A program made the position numbers and the translations under genes. The notes beneath the pieces are model-generated. The model was not told the DNA's origin. It was given only the letters and a program-made list of their open reading frames with translations, and ran no database searches. 64,000 nucleotides of DNA from Betaproteobacteria bacterium (GTDB lineage Bacteria > Pseudomonadota > Gammaproteobacteria > Burkholderiales > Usitatibacteraceae): NCBI GenBank assembly GCA_016791265.1, contig JAEUMY010000018.1, positions 1-64,000 of the forward strand, in the 5' to 3' direction. The first letter of the stretch is position 1. Every line of letters begins with the position of its first letter. Of the stretch, positions 20,723 through 29,434 are shown in pieces.

Positions 20723-21712
20723 CTACTTCAAAGTGAATCGGGCGACCGACACGCGCGTATGCGGCGCAAGGTCGAAGTCGATGTCATTGAACTTCAATTT
20801 CGTGACCGTCGCATTGCCGATGACCACCGACAGCGGCAACTTGCCAATCACGGTTTCCCCCTCGCCACTCTGAAAGCGGCGAGACACCAGCGTACGGCCG
20901 CTGGCGTCAACCACTTCGACCCACGACTCCGCCGTGAACGCGAAACGCAGGCTTCCGCTGCCTTTGGGCACGGCAGGCTTGGCCGGTTCGGGCGCAGCAC
21001 TGGCTCTCACGGGGACCAGAGGCGCGGTGGTCTCGGTGAGCGGCGGGACCTGCGGCGCGCTGGCGACTGGCGAATCCGGCGGCGCAGTCGTCGCGGGCGT
21101 CTCGGTTTGCGTGGTGCGCGTAGCGGGCGTCTCTGGCGTCCTGCCAAGCGGCTCTGTCGCGGCGGCTGGCGCGGCAGCTTGATCTGACGGAGCGGGCGCC
21201 AAGGTTTCCTGCACGACCTTTATCGGTGCGCGGCCTAGCCGCTCGGCCTGACCCGGACGCACTTCGAGCCACCAATAGACCCCACCTGCCGAGATGGCGA
21301 GCAGCAGCACCAGAGCCAACAGCACGCGCGACCGGGGCGAACTGTACTTCTCGCCAGGCGCGCTCATCTTGATGTTCTGGGTCGGCACCACAATAGTGGG
21401 ACGTCGGCTGTCCGCATGGGTGTCCTCCAGCAACTGCAGAACGCGCTCGGCGTCGAGGCCCACCAGTTTGGCGTAGCTGCGCACAAATCCCCGCAGAAAG
21501 GTGCCGGTGGGAAGCTTGCCGTATTCACCGCGCTCCATGGCATCGATTTGGACAACGCTCATGCGCAACTTGGCGGCGATGTCACCGACCGACAGACCAA
21601 GCTTTTGTCGCGCCTGTGCGAGCGCGGCACCCGGCGATGCAGGGGCCGTGCTCGCGAGGGCGACATCCGTGCCGCCCAGGGTGACGTCCTCGGTTGAAGT
21701 GGCGGCAGTCAC
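20723..21712 (-). CDS. rodZ: RodZ-like helix-turn-helix membrane protein
   Basis: A 329-residue protein with an N-terminal Xre-type HTH (LAQARQKLGLSVGDIAAKLRMSVVQIDAMERG, about 29-62, and FLRGFVRSYAKLVG), one membrane helix (about 130-150), a Pro/Thr/Ala-rich linker (about 170-250) and a C-terminal DUF4115 domain (SLRFAFTAESWVEVVDASGRTLVSRRF). This is the RodZ layout: it links MreB to the cell-wall elongation machinery. The start is GTG, 5 bp after pilW. The long linker is low-complexity and should be disordered. Confidence 0.9.
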   Translation of the reverse strand: MTAATSTEDVTLGGTDVALASTAPASPGAALAQARQKLGLSVGDIAAKLRMSVVQIDAMERGEYGKLPTGTFLRGFVRSYAKLVGLDAERVLQLLEDTHADSRRPTIVVPTQNIKMSAPGEKYSSPRSRVLLALVLLLAISAGGVYWWLEVRPGQAERLGRAPIKVVQETLAPAPSDQAAAPAAATEPLGRTPETPATRTTQTETPATTAPPDSPVASAPQVPPLTETTAPLVPVRASAAPEPAKPAVPKGSGSLRFAFTAESWVEVVDASGRTLVSRRFQSGEGETVIGKLPLSVVIGNATVTKLKFNDIDFDLAPHTRVSVARFTLK

Positions 21713-21717
21713 AGCGC

Positions 21718-22506
21718 TCAGCCCCCGCCACGCGCCTGCCGGGTCTGCGGCGCCTCGGGAAAACGTCGCTCGAGCTGCAGGAGATAGCTCTCCGCATTCG
21801 ACTTATCGCCAAGCGCGCGGGAAATGCGCACGGCCAGAAGGAGCATGTCCGCATCCGGCAGCGACTGAAGCTTTGAATACTGACTCAGATATCGACCCGC
21901 ATCCTGATAGCGTCCGGCGCGAAACGTGATGTCGGCCAGTTGGGCCAACGCCAGTTGCAACTGGGGCTGCAACTGCAGTGCCTGGCGCAGGTACTGCTCG
22001 GCATCCGCGACGTTGCCAAGCTTGCCGGCGCAGATGCCGGCATTCAGCAGCGCGCGCTGCGGCGTGGAATAAAGAGGCACGCGCAGTGCCTGCTGGAACA
22101 TTGGCATCGCCCGTCGGGCGTCCCCTCGCTGGCAGAGAAACCAGCCGAAGTTGTTCAACACGTCAGGATCATTGGGTGCCAGGCGCAGCGCCTGTTCGAA
22201 GCTGGTGCGCGCCTTGCCATCATCGCCAATTTCCATGTAGATCAGGCCCAGCATCATGTGCGCGGGCGAGTACGTCGGAATGGCCTTCAGCGCGCTCTCC
22301 GCCTCTTCGATGGCGATGGCGAAATTGCGCCGCTGGTAGTACTCGGAGGCCAGGGCGGTACGAATCTGAGCGCGCTGCCCTGGGTCGGAGGAGGTCGCGA
22401 TGTCGGCAGGCTTGCTTTCCACCGTCGTTTGGCTGACGCAGCCGGTCAGCGGTAAAAAGGTGGCGACTGCAAAGGCGAGACACACACTGGCACGAAGAGA
22501 CTTCAC
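21718..22506 (-). CDS. pilW: type IV pilus biogenesis/stability lipoprotein PilW (PilF)
   Basis: A 262-residue lipoprotein: signal peptide with lipobox LTGC, then six or so TPR units ([63 protein letters not shown]). It helps the secretin PilQ assemble. The start is a GTG overlapping the rlmN stop (GTGA), with AAGGAG 8 nt upstream; the frame continues upstream inside rlmN but is not coding there. The position rlmN-pilW-rodZ-ispG is the usual betaproteobacterial order. Confidence 0.92.
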   Translation of the reverse strand: MKSLRASVCLAFAVATFLPLTGCVSQTTVESKPADIATSSDPGQRAQIRTALASEYYQRRNFAIAIEEAESALKAIPTYSPAHMMLGLIYMEIGDDGKARTSFEQALRLAPNDPDVLNNFGWFLCQRGDARRAMPMFQQALRVPLYSTPQRALLNAGICAGKLGNVADAEQYLRQALQLQPQLQLALAQLADITFRAGRYQDAGRYLSQYSKLQSLPDADMLLLAVRISRALGDKSNAESYLLQLERRFPEAPQTRQARGGG

Positions 22507-23759
22507 GCGGCGATCTCCTTCAGCGGAATATGAGGTTGATTGGGTGTCCGACGAGTCTTGTCCACCACCTGGCCGGCGAGCTGGCCGCAGGCGGCGTCGA
22601 TATCGTCGCCCCGAGTCTTTCGCACCGTGACCACAAACCCCGCCTTCACCAGCACATCGCGGAAGCGGTGAATGGCGTTGTTGGACGACCGGACGTAGCC
22701 GCTGTTGGGGAACGGATTGAACGGAATCAGATTGAACTTGCAAGGCACATCGCCGACGAGCCGCACCAGCTCCTCGGCATGCTCGACGCGGTCGTTCACG
22801 TTGTCCAGCATGACGTATTCGAAGGTCACGAAATCGCGTGGCGCGGCTTCAAGGTAACTCGTGATGGCGGGCAAAAGCTCCCGCAAGGGATGCTTCCGGT
22901 TGATCGGCACCAGGATGTCGCGCAATGCGTCGTTGGGCGCGTGCAGGCTCACCGCCAGCGCCACCGGGCAGCGCTCCTTCAGCCGCGCGAGCTGAGGCAC
23001 CAATCCAGATGTGGACAACGTCACGCGCCGACGCGAAAGGCCGTAGCCGTGGTCATCCAGCATGATGTCCATGGCGCGCGTGACTTCGTCAAAATTGGCC
23101 AGCGGCTCGCCCATGCCCATCATCACCACGTTGCTGACAAGACGTTCCCCTTTGGGGTCACGGCCCAGCGCGCGATTGGCCCACCAGAGCTGACCGATGA
23201 TTTCGGCGGTGGAGAGATTGCGATTGAAACCTTGCTTGCCGGTCGAGCAGAAGCTGCAATCCAACGCGCAGCCCACCTGACTGGAAATGCACAGTGTTCC
23301 CCTGTAGCGTCCCCCTGTCCGCGGCGGGGGGACCGCATCTTCGTCATCATCCACAGTCCACAAGACCTCGCCGGGTGCGTTCGCATCCTTCTCCGGGGCC
23401 GCATCGCCGCGAGCAGCGCCTCTGCTCCGCCCATCAAAGTCGCCTTCCGGAATAAACACGGCTTCGATGCCATTGCCCGTGCCAACATCCAGCAACCACT
23501 TCACCGTGCCGTCTTCTGACTTTTGTTCGACCATTTGCCTGGGCGGCTCGATGACGCATTGCTGCGGCAGCTTTTCACGCAGCGACTTGGCCAAGTCGGT
23601 CATGGCGGCGAAATCGGCGACGCCCCCTTGATGAATCCAGCGAAATACCTGCCTCGCCCGGAACGGCTTCTCGCCCAGCCCCGCGAAAAAGTCGGTCATC
23701 TCGGCCAGCGACATGCCGAGCAGATTGACCTTCAAGCGAGCGTGGGTAGGAACAGCCAT
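22503..23759 (-). CDS. rlmN: 23S rRNA (adenine2503-C2)/tRNA (adenine37-C2) methyltransferase RlmN
   Basis: A 418-residue radical-SAM enzyme. The 4Fe-4S motif CALDCSFC (Cys164, 168, 171), [13 protein letters not shown], the STSGLVPQ stretch and the late catalytic Cys in [11 protein letters not shown] are present. Residues about 106-151, between IEAVFIPE and [12 protein letters not shown], form an extra acidic, low-complexity segment ([26 protein letters not shown]) absent from E. coli RlmN, which accounts for the extra length. It lies 14 bp after ndk. Confidence 0.95.
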   Translation of the reverse strand: MAVPTHARLKVNLLGMSLAEMTDFFAGLGEKPFRARQVFRWIHQGGVADFAAMTDLAKSLREKLPQQCVIEPPRQMVEQKSEDGTVKWLLDVGTGNGIEAVFIPEGDFDGRSRGAARGDAAPEKDANAPGEVLWTVDDDEDAVPPPRTGGRYRGTLCISSQVGCALDCSFCSTGKQGFNRNLSTAEIIGQLWWANRALGRDPKGERLVSNVVMMGMGEPLANFDEVTRAMDIMLDDHGYGLSRRRVTLSTSGLVPQLARLKERCPVALAVSLHAPNDALRDILVPINRKHPLRELLPAITSYLEAAPRDFVTFEYVMLDNVNDRVEHAEELVRLVGDVPCKFNLIPFNPFPNSGYVRSSNNAIHRFRDVLVKAGFVVTVRKTRGDDIDAACGQLAGQVVDKTRRTPNQPHIPLKEIAA

Positions 23760-23773
23760 TTCGGGAAGGAGGA

Positions 23774-24211
23774 TCAGCGGGCGTAGACGTTCAAAGCCGG
23801 GAAGAAGTAGGCGATTTCGACCGCTGCTGTCTCAGGCGCGTCGGAACCATGCACGGCGTTGGCGTCGATGGAGTCGGCGAAATCGGCACGGATGGTGCCT
23901 TTCTCAGCCTTCTTCGGATCGGTGGCACCCATCAATTCGCGGTTCTTCAGAATGGCATTCTCGCCTTCCAACACCTGCACCATCACCGGGCCGGAAATCA
24001 TGAATGTGACGAGATCATTGAAAAACGGGCGAGCCTTGTGGACGGCGTAAAAACCCTCGGCGTCAGCGCGCGACAGATGCACCATCCGCGCGGCGACGAT
24101 CTTGAGACCGGCTTTCTCGAACCGCGAATAAATTTCGCCGATGACGTTCTTGGCCACCGCATCGGGTTTGATGATGGAGAGGGTTCGCTCAGTTGCGTTT
24201 ACTGCAGCCAT
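23774..24211 (-). CDS. ndk: nucleoside diphosphate kinase
   Basis: A 145-residue enzyme balancing NTP pools by phosphate transfer via a phospho-His. [13 protein letters not shown], the active-site NAVHGSDA motif with its His, and the C-terminal EIAYFFP are typical. Two ATG codons are possible (24217 and 24211); the GGAG site is 4 and 10 nt from them, and the second gives the family-like opening. First gene of the long ndk-rlmN-pilW-rodZ-ispG run, with its own promoter. Confidence 0.96.
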   Translation of the reverse strand: MAAVNATERTLSIIKPDAVAKNVIGEIYSRFEKAGLKIVAARMVHLSRADAEGFYAVHKARPFFNDLVTFMISGPVMVQVLEGENAILKNRELMGATDPKKAEKGTIRADFADSIDANAVHGSDAPETAAVEIAYFFPALNVYAR

Positions 24212-24272
24212 TTGCATGATGCTCCGCTAAGTTGATGAAAAGGTTGAAGATTTAAGCAAACTTTAGCCTTGG

Positions 24273-24281
24273 ATTCTAGCA
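24273..24281 (-). promoter_or_regulatory. extended -10 promoter for the ndk operon
   Basis: TGCTAGAAT on the minus strand, 62 bp upstream of ndk. No good -35 box is seen, which fits an extended -10 promoter. Confidence 0.4.
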
Positions 24282-24341
24282 CGGAACACCTCTTCTGACG
24301 CGGATTCTTCCGATCAGCCACGTGTCGCCCTCTGGGCGAGG

Positions 24342-25670
24342 TCAGCCCGGACGCATCGATTGGGGTTCCCAGCGGGGCATCCAGCCCGCTTCCTGCGAAC
24401 AGGCTTGCCACGCCGTCGCGACACCGATGCTTTCAACCCAGACCAATTGTTCACGCACCACGATGCGTGGCAGCCAGGCGCGCTCCCAAGGTGGGATTCC
24501 GGCTTCCTGAAACAGATTCTTGAGTGAACGCGTGGGCCTGCGCGGATCGGGCTTCATCGACTCGGCCACTTCGCGACCGCGTACGACCAACGATGCCCAG
24601 TCGGGATGAGCGGCCGCAATGCCAGCACCGGTGACCGGCGCGAAGTGCAGGGTGCCATTCAGTTCGGGGATGGTGACAGACTGCGCGCCCTTCAACAGCC
24701 TGCGGAACGAAGCTGCGGCGCCAGCCCTGTTGGCCGGCACGCAATGCAATTCGCCGCGATAGTGCATCAGCGCAACCGGCCCGATCACGATGTCCAGCGT
24801 CGCATCCGCGCGGCAGGTGCGGATGCGCCGCTCGATGTCGGCGAGATGCGCGGTCTCGGGCACATCGACGCCACGCACAGAGAGGACGTACCGCAGCGCA
24901 TTGCAGAGCCGATCGCTGGACAGCCCGCGCAGCTTCGTCAGTGAAAGCCGCGCGGGCCGCGCACCGACATCAATCTCGGCCAGATCATCGAGCAAGCGCT
25001 GCGCGGTTCGTACGTGCGCCGAAGCACGCACCCAATTCTCGCGCCACGCCGGGAATCGCTGGGCGATCACGGGCCGCACCTGCTGGCGCAGGAAATTGCG
25101 GTCAAAGCGGATATCGCCGTTGGACTCGTCTTCAATCCATCTGAGCCGCTTCACTTGCGAATATTCGCTCAACACATCACGCGGCAATTCGAGCAGCGGA
25201 CGAAGCAGCGTGTGTCGGGCATCCAACGCGCGCGTCATTGGAATCCCGGCCAGGCCGCGAAGCCCCGTGCCGCGATTCAATCTCAGGAGCAGCGTCTCCA
25301 CGGCATCATCGGCGTGATGCGCCTGGAGAATCCACCGCGAGGCCACTGCCGCGTAGGCCGCGTAACGCGCCGCGCGCGCCGCCGCTTCCAGGCCCCTGCC
25401 CCGCCGCTCGACGGATACCCGATGCACCTGGAGCGAAATTCCCCGGCCCGCGCACATCTCTTGGCAGAAAGCCGCCCACGCGTCCGCATTCGGGCTCAGT
25501 CCGTGATGCACATGGATCGCGAACACGTCATCGCGAATATTCGCGACTGCGTCCAGCAAAACGATGGAATCCAAGCCGCCGGAAAGGGCGACACACACGG
25601 ACTCGTCGGGCTCGACATGCGTCCTGAGCGCGGCTTCCACGACGGCGATGACGCGCTCGATGGCAGTCAT
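24342..25670 (-). CDS. tilS: tRNA(Ile)-lysidine synthase
   Basis: A 442-residue ATP pyrophosphatase that modifies C34 of tRNA-Ile2 to lysidine so it reads AUA. The PP-loop SGGLDS is at residues 30-35; HVHHGLSPNADAW, LQAHHADDAVETLLLRLNRGTG and DESNGDIRFDRNFLR (the WxEDxSN region) follow. The C-terminal domain (about 350-440) ends LKNLFQEAGIPPWERAWLP. It lies 15 bp after accA. Two palindrome copies, 376 bp apart, are inside, in different codon phases. Confidence 0.95.
   Translation of the reverse strand: MTAIERVIAVVEAALRTHVEPDESVCVALSGGLDSIVLLDAVANIRDDVFAIHVHHGLSPNADAWAAFCQEMCAGRGISLQVHRVSVERRGRGLEAAARAARYAAYAAVASRWILQAHHADDAVETLLLRLNRGTGLRGLAGIPMTRALDARHTLLRPLLELPRDVLSEYSQVKRLRWIEDESNGDIRFDRNFLRQQVRPVIAQRFPAWRENWVRASAHVRTAQRLLDDLAEIDVGARPARLSLTKLRGLSSDRLCNALRYVLSVRGVDVPETAHLADIERRIRTCRADATLDIVIGPVALMHYRGELHCVPANRAGAAASFRRLLKGAQSVTIPELNGTLHFAPVTGAGIAAAHPDWASLVVRGREVAESMKPDPRRPTRSLKNLFQEAGIPPWERAWLPRIVVREQLVWVESIGVATAWQACSQEAGWMPRWEPQSMRPG
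25157..25168. repeat. GCGAATATTCGC copy 8
   Basis: Exact copy in tilS, read as Ser-Glu-Tyr-Ser-Gln; flanks T/T. Confidence 0.95.
25533..25544. repeat. GCGAATATTCGC copy 9
   Basis: Exact copy in tilS, read as Val-Ala-Asn-Ile-Arg-Asp; symmetry extends to 16 bp (TCGCGAATATTCGCGA). Confidence 0.95.
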
Positions 25671-25685
25671 GACCGCGCGCCGGAC

Positions 25686-26654
25686 TCAGGCGGCGAGCTC
25701 CTTGAATTTGCCGTACTGAAGCATGCGCTTCTGCCGCTCGAGCACGAGCTTGTCCGGCGACTTGTCCTGCAGCGACTTGAGCGCGTCGGCCAGCGCCTTC
25801 TTGAGCGTGGATGCCATGCCCTGGGGGTCGCGATGCGCGCCGCCTAGCGGCTCGCTGACGACCTTGTCGACCAGCCCGAGCGTCTTCAGGCGCACGGCCG
25901 TGATGCCTAGACTCTCCGCCGCGACCGGCGCCTGCTCAGCGCTCTTGTACAAGATGGCGGCGCAGCCCTCCGGGGAAATGACCGAGTACGTCGAGTACTG
26001 CAGCATGAGCGTCACGTCGCCGACCGCGATGGCGAGCGCCCCGCCGGAACCGCCCTCCCCGATCACGGTGCATAGGATGGGGACTCTCAATCCCGCCATC
26101 ACGTACAGGTTGCGACCGATGGCCTCGGATTGACCGCGCTCTTCCGCACCCACACCCGGATACGCGCCGGGTGTGTCGATGAAGGTGAAAATGGGGATGC
26201 CAAACTTCTCCGCCAGCTGCATCAATCTCAGCGCCTTGCGGTAGCCCTCGGGGCGGGGCATGCCGAAGTTGCGGAACTGACGCTCCTTCGTGTCCCGGCC
26301 CTTCTGATGGCCGATCACCATGCAAGACTGACCGTTGAAGCGCGCGAGGCCGCCGACAATGGCGGGATCATCAGCGTAGTGGCGGTCGCCATGCAGCTCC
26401 TCGAAATCCGAAAACATCACCTGCACGTAGTCGAGTGTGTAGGGTCGCTGCGGATGGCGCGCGACCTGAGAGATCTGCCACGGGGTCAACTTGGCGTAGA
26501 TGTCCTTGGTGAGCGTCTGGCTCTTCTTGGACAACCGCTCGATCTCCTGCGAAATATCGACCGCGGAGTCGTCCTGCACGAAGCGGAGTTCCTCGATCTT
26601 GGTTTCAAGTTCGGCGATGGGCTGCTCGAAATCGAGAAAGTTGGTTTTGGACAT
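25686..26654 (-). CDS. accA: acetyl-CoA carboxylase carboxyltransferase subunit alpha
   Basis: A 322-residue subunit of the carboxyltransferase that transfers CO2 from carboxybiotin to acetyl-Co[18 protein letters not shown] at the N-terminus, [46 protein letters not shown] and [11 protein letters not shown] are diagnostic. Length is normal. It runs divergently from the adenosyltransferase gene, 74 bp apart, with tilS downstream. Confidence 0.98.
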   Translation of the reverse strand: MSKTNFLDFEQPIAELETKIEELRFVQDDSAVDISQEIERLSKKSQTLTKDIYAKLTPWQISQVARHPQRPYTLDYVQVMFSDFEELHGDRHYADDPAIVGGLARFNGQSCMVIGHQKGRDTKERQFRNFGMPRPEGYRKALRLMQLAEKFGIPIFTFIDTPGAYPGVGAEERGQSEAIGRNLYVMAGLRVPILCTVIGEGGSGGALAIAVGDVTLMLQYSTYSVISPEGCAAILYKSAEQAPVAAESLGITAVRLKTLGLVDKVVSEPLGGAHRDPQGMASTLKKALADALKSLQDKSPDKLVLERQKRMLQYGKFKELAA

Positions 26655-26681
26655 ACAATGAGGCCGTCAATTAATCGCAGG

Positions 26682-26690
26682 ATGATAGCA
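26682..26690 (-). promoter_or_regulatory. extended -10 promoter for accA
   Basis: TGCTATCAT on the minus strand, about 28 bp before accA; no clear -35 box. Confidence 0.4.
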
Positions 26691-26713
26691 AAGCGGGCGG
26701 GCTTGCCGCCTTT

Positions 26714-26725
26714 GCGAATATTCGC
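26714..26725. repeat. GCGAATATTCGC copy 10
   Basis: Exact copy (14-bp form with T/A flanks) in the divergent accA gap, ending 3 bp before the ATG of the adenosyltransferase gene, exactly where a Shine-Dalgarno site should be. Confidence 0.95.
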
Positions 26726-26728
26726 ATC

Positions 26729-27274
26729 ATGGCTTACCGCCTCACCAAGATCACCACGCGGACGGGGGACGACGGCACAACCGGCCTCGGCGATGGCAGC
26801 AGGGTCAGCAAAAGCGAGCTCCGCGTCGATGCCTTGGGCGATGTCGATGAGCTGAACTGCGCCATCGGCCTCGTGCGCACCGAGCCCATCGCGGATTACA
26901 TCGAGACCAAGCTTGAAACCACCCAAAACACCTTGTTTGATCTTGGCGGCGAGCTTTGCATCCCCACGCACCGGATGCTGCGCGAGTCCCAGATCATCCA
27001 GCTGGACGAATGGATCAGCGAGTTCAACACGGGTTTGCAGCCGCTGAAGGAATTCGTGTTGCCCGGTGGCTGCCGCGGCGCGGCATTCGCCCATCTCGCG
27101 CGCGCGGCCTGTCGGCGGGCGGAGCGGCGTTGCGTGGCATTGGCCCACCACGAGGACGTGTCCGAATTCGCCATCATGTATTTGAATCGCCTTTCAGACT
27201 TCTTGTTTGTGACCGCGCGCGTGCTGAATCACAATGCCTCCACGCCTGACGTGCTCTGGCAGCGCAACCCCTGA
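26729..27274 (+). CDS. cob(I)yrinic acid a,c-diamide adenosyltransferase, PduO type
   Basis: A 181-residue ATP:corrinoid adenosyltransferase making adenosylcobalamin. It opens with the ATP-binding ITTRTGDDGTTGLGDGSRVSK (8-28), then ALGDVDELNCAIGL, FVLPGGCRGAAFAHLARAACRRAERR and YLNRLSDFLFVTAR, all PduO-type signatures. The conserved RRAER is present. No Shine-Dalgarno is visible: the position is taken by a palindrome copy. A BtuF-like corrinoid-binding protein is encoded 1.3 kb away. Confidence 0.95.
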   Translation: MAYRLTKITTRTGDDGTTGLGDGSRVSKSELRVDALGDVDELNCAIGLVRTEPIADYIETKLETTQNTLFDLGGELCIPTHRMLRESQIIQLDEWISEFNTGLQPLKEFVLPGGCRGAAFAHLARAACRRAERRCVALAHHEDVSEFAIMYLNRLSDFLFVTARVLNHNASTPDVLWQRNP

Positions 27275-27311
27275 CGACCTGTTCCCGACTATTCCCGAGC
27301 GAATCCCTCCC

Positions 27312-27899
27312 ATGAGCGATCTGGCCCCCGACGCGCAACGCCTGGCCGAATTGCTGGCCCGATCAGGCCTGGCAGACCGCAAAGCCTTTGGCGAACTCTA
27401 CGCACTCACGCGTTCGAAACTGTTTGCAGTCTCGCTGCGTATAGTCCGAGAACGTCATCTCGCCGAGGAAGTCTTGCAAGACAGTTTCGTCAACATCTGG
27501 AATCACGCCCGCGACTATGCGAGCGCCAAGAGCGCGCCCATGACGTGGATGACTGCCATCGTCAGAAATCGCAGCCTGGACATCGTCCGCCGCACGGGCT
27601 GGGAATTCCAGGACGAGGACGATGTGATGACCAACATGCTCGAAGATGGGTCGGTGCCGCTGGATGACGCGTTTGGCATGAAGCGTGATGCGCACAACGT
27701 GCATCGCTGCATGGATGAACTCGATGCCGAGCAGCGCCAGTCGATTTCGCTCGCCTTCTTCCATGGCCTGTCTCATTCAGAGCTTGCCGAGCACATGAGA
27801 AAGCCTCTCGGCACCGTTAAGACGCATATTCGCCGCGGACTCATGCGCCTGAAAGAGTGCCTCACTCATTCGAAAGAGCAAGCGAAGGTCGGCACATGA
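27312..27899 (+). CDS. ECF-type RNA polymerase sigma factor
   Basis: A 195-residue sigma-70 family protein. Region 2 spans about 25-95 (AFGELYALTRSKLFAVSLRIVRERHLAEEVLQDSFVNIWNHA, with the LAEEVLQDSFVNIW core and SAPMTWMTAIVRNRSLDIVR), and region 4 about 130-185 (LDAEQRQSISLAFFHGLSHSELAEHMRKPLGTVKTHIRRGL). The pattern resembles SigK/RpoE-like ECF factors paired with RskA-type anti-sigmas. Its stop overlaps the anti-sigma start (ATGA). The start ATG is 37 bp after the adenosyltransferase stop. Confidence 0.93.
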   Translation: MSDLAPDAQRLAELLARSGLADRKAFGELYALTRSKLFAVSLRIVRERHLAEEVLQDSFVNIWNHARDYASAKSAPMTWMTAIVRNRSLDIVRRTGWEFQDEDDVMTNMLEDGSVPLDDAFGMKRDAHNVHRCMDELDAEQRQSISLAFFHGLSHSELAEHMRKPLGTVKTHIRRGLMRLKECLTHSKEQAKVGT

Positions 27900-28606
27900 A
27901 GTACGATCAGGCCGATTTGCGCGAGGCGCTGGCGGCGAGTTACGTGCTCGGCACGCTGCGCGGTGCGGCGCGCCGCCGTTTCGTCCGCCTGCTGTCGACC
28001 GACCGCTCGCTGTCGCCCCTGATCGAGAAGTGGGAGAACTTTCTGACGCCACTCGCCGCGCGGGTCGAACCGATCGAACCTCCCGAGCGGGTCTGGCGCG
28101 CCATCGAGGCTCGCATCGCCCGCAGTCAACCACTCGCGCAGCCCCGAAAGGCAGGCTGGTGGGACAGCCTAGCGTTCTGGCGCAACTGGGGCCTCGCCGC
28201 GACCGGGCTCGCAGCCGCACTCATGATCGCCACGATCGTCATCAAACCGCAACCGCCCGCGGACTCGGCGATGGTGGCCGTGCTGTCCACACCGGAAAAT
28301 GTGCCGCGAATGATCGTCGAGAAGCACGCCGGGATGCTCAAGGTGAAAGTCGTGAAGGCGTGGGCCTCGCTGCCTGAAAACGATCTCGAACTTTGGGTCG
28401 TGCCGAAGAGCGGCGCGCCGCGGTCACTCGGCGTGGTGAGCCACGCGCGGGACTCGGAAGTTCGCAAAGGTGATCTGGACAACTTGCTGGCCGATGGCGC
28501 GGCTTTCGCAATCTCGAAAGAACCCAAGGGTGGCTCGCCCTCGGGCGCGCCCACTGGGCCGATTCTCTGCTCGGGCGCGATTGCCAAGATGCCGGTCAGG
28601 ACCTGA
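27896..28606 (+). CDS. RskA-type anti-sigma factor
   Basis: A 236-residue membrane protein. The N-terminal cytoplasmic domain (DLREALAASYVLGTLRGAARRRFVRLLSTDRSLSPLIEKWENFLTPLA region) binds the sigma factor, one membrane helix (about 98-117, WGLAATGLAAALMIATIVI) follows, and the periplasmic RskA domain (LKVKVVKAWASLPENDLELWVVPKSGAPRSLGVV) should sense the signal. No zinc-binding HxxxCxxC motif is seen. Translationally coupled to the sigma gene by ATGA. It converges on the BtuF-like gene. Confidence 0.9.
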   Translation: MKYDQADLREALAASYVLGTLRGAARRRFVRLLSTDRSLSPLIEKWENFLTPLAARVEPIEPPERVWRAIEARIARSQPLAQPRKAGWWDSLAFWRNWGLAATGLAAALMIATIVIKPQPPADSAMVAVLSTPENVPRMIVEKHAGMLKVKVVKAWASLPENDLELWVVPKSGAPRSLGVVSHARDSEVRKGDLDNLLADGAAFAISKEPKGGSPSGAPTGPILCSGAIAKMPVRT

Positions 28607-28615
28607 TCCGCGTGG

Positions 28616-29434
28616 TCAACGCCGCGCGGCGTCGAGCGCGGCACACAGCGTTTCGACGCCGTTCAGGAGTCGCGGCGTCTGCCGCTGAAACGTGTCCGGG
28701 TCCAGCCAGATCAGCGTGTCGCGCTTGACGGCCTTCAGGTTGGCGAAGCGTTTCCAGTTGTCCTTGAACCTGGCCGAGCCATCCGCCGATCCGGCGCCAA
28801 TGATCGCGTCCGGATCGATGTCGACGATGCGCTCCAGCGACACTTCCGGCGTGATGCCCGGCAGGTCAGCCAGAACATTGCGGCCACCGCAAGCCACGAG
28901 CGCGTCGCTCATGTAGTGACCGCCGCTCACGGTCATCAAGGGGGAATGCCAGACTTCGATCAGCGCGGGCACCGGTCGCAGCGACGCAAAGCGCCTGCGA
29001 ATATTCGCAAGGCGAGACTCATAGGCTTTCGCCGCCTGCTCGGCCGGCCGCGGCGTGTTGGCGATCTGGCCGATCTCCCGCAACAGGCGCGGCACGTCGT
29101 CGATGCGCTGACCGTCCAACACGCGCACCTCTACGCCCAGCGCGCGGAGGGACGCCATCGATTTTTCGGGCGTGCCCGTCTTCCATGCGAGAACCACGTC
29201 CGGCTTCAATGCCAGCAGTGCCTCGCGATTGACAGCGGCGTGGTCGGCCACGACCGGCAGCTTCGTTGCCTCGGGCGGATAGTTGCTCCACGCGGAGATT
29301 GCGACCAGCTTATCGCCAGCACCTGCCGCATAGACCAGTTCGGTCAGCGCGGGAGCCAGGGTGACAATGCGCTGGGCGTTGCAAACACTCGCCACCCACG
29401 CGCATAGCGCGAGGCTTGCTGCGAATATTCGCAC
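28616..29434 (-). CDS. BtuF-like cobalamin/metal-chelate ABC transporter binding protein
   Basis: A 272-residue periplasmic protein with a signal peptide (1-20) and a helical-backbone metal receptor fold: QRIVTLAPALTELVYAAGAGDKLVAISAWSNYPPEA, ALKPDVVLAWKTGTP, RLLREIGQIANTP, SGGHYMSDALVACGGRNVLADL. This matches BtuF-type corrinoid or other tetrapyrrole-binding proteins; no permease is adjacent. The start is a GTG sharing one base with the stop of the DAHP synthase gene (TAGTG). Palindrome copy 12 covers codons 2-5 (RIFA) and copy 11 lies mid-gene (ANIR). Confidence 0.88.
   Translation of the reverse strand: MRIFAASLALCAWVASVCNAQRIVTLAPALTELVYAAGAGDKLVAISAWSNYPPEATKLPVVADHAAVNREALLALKPDVVLAWKTGTPEKSMASLRALGVEVRVLDGQRIDDVPRLLREIGQIANTPRPAEQAAKAYESRLANIRRRFASLRPVPALIEVWHSPLMTVSGGHYMSDALVACGGRNVLADLPGITPEVSLERIVDIDPDAIIGAGSADGSARFKDNWKRFANLKAVKRDTLIWLDPDTFQRQTPRLLNGVETLCAALDAARR
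28997..29008. repeat. GCGAATATTCGC copy 11
   Basis: Exact 14-bp form in the BtuF-like gene, read as Leu-Ala-Asn-Ile-Arg-Arg. Confidence 0.95.
29421..29432. repeat. GCGAATATTCGC copy 12
   Basis: Exact 14-bp form overlapping the GTG start codon of the BtuF-like gene (last G of GTG is the first base of the palindrome), so it encodes the start of the signal peptide. Confidence 0.95.

Noticed and set aside
27817..27836. GCATATTCGC in the sigma factor gene as another copy
   Set aside because: Two mismatches, and the HIRR codons are explained by conserved region 4 residues.
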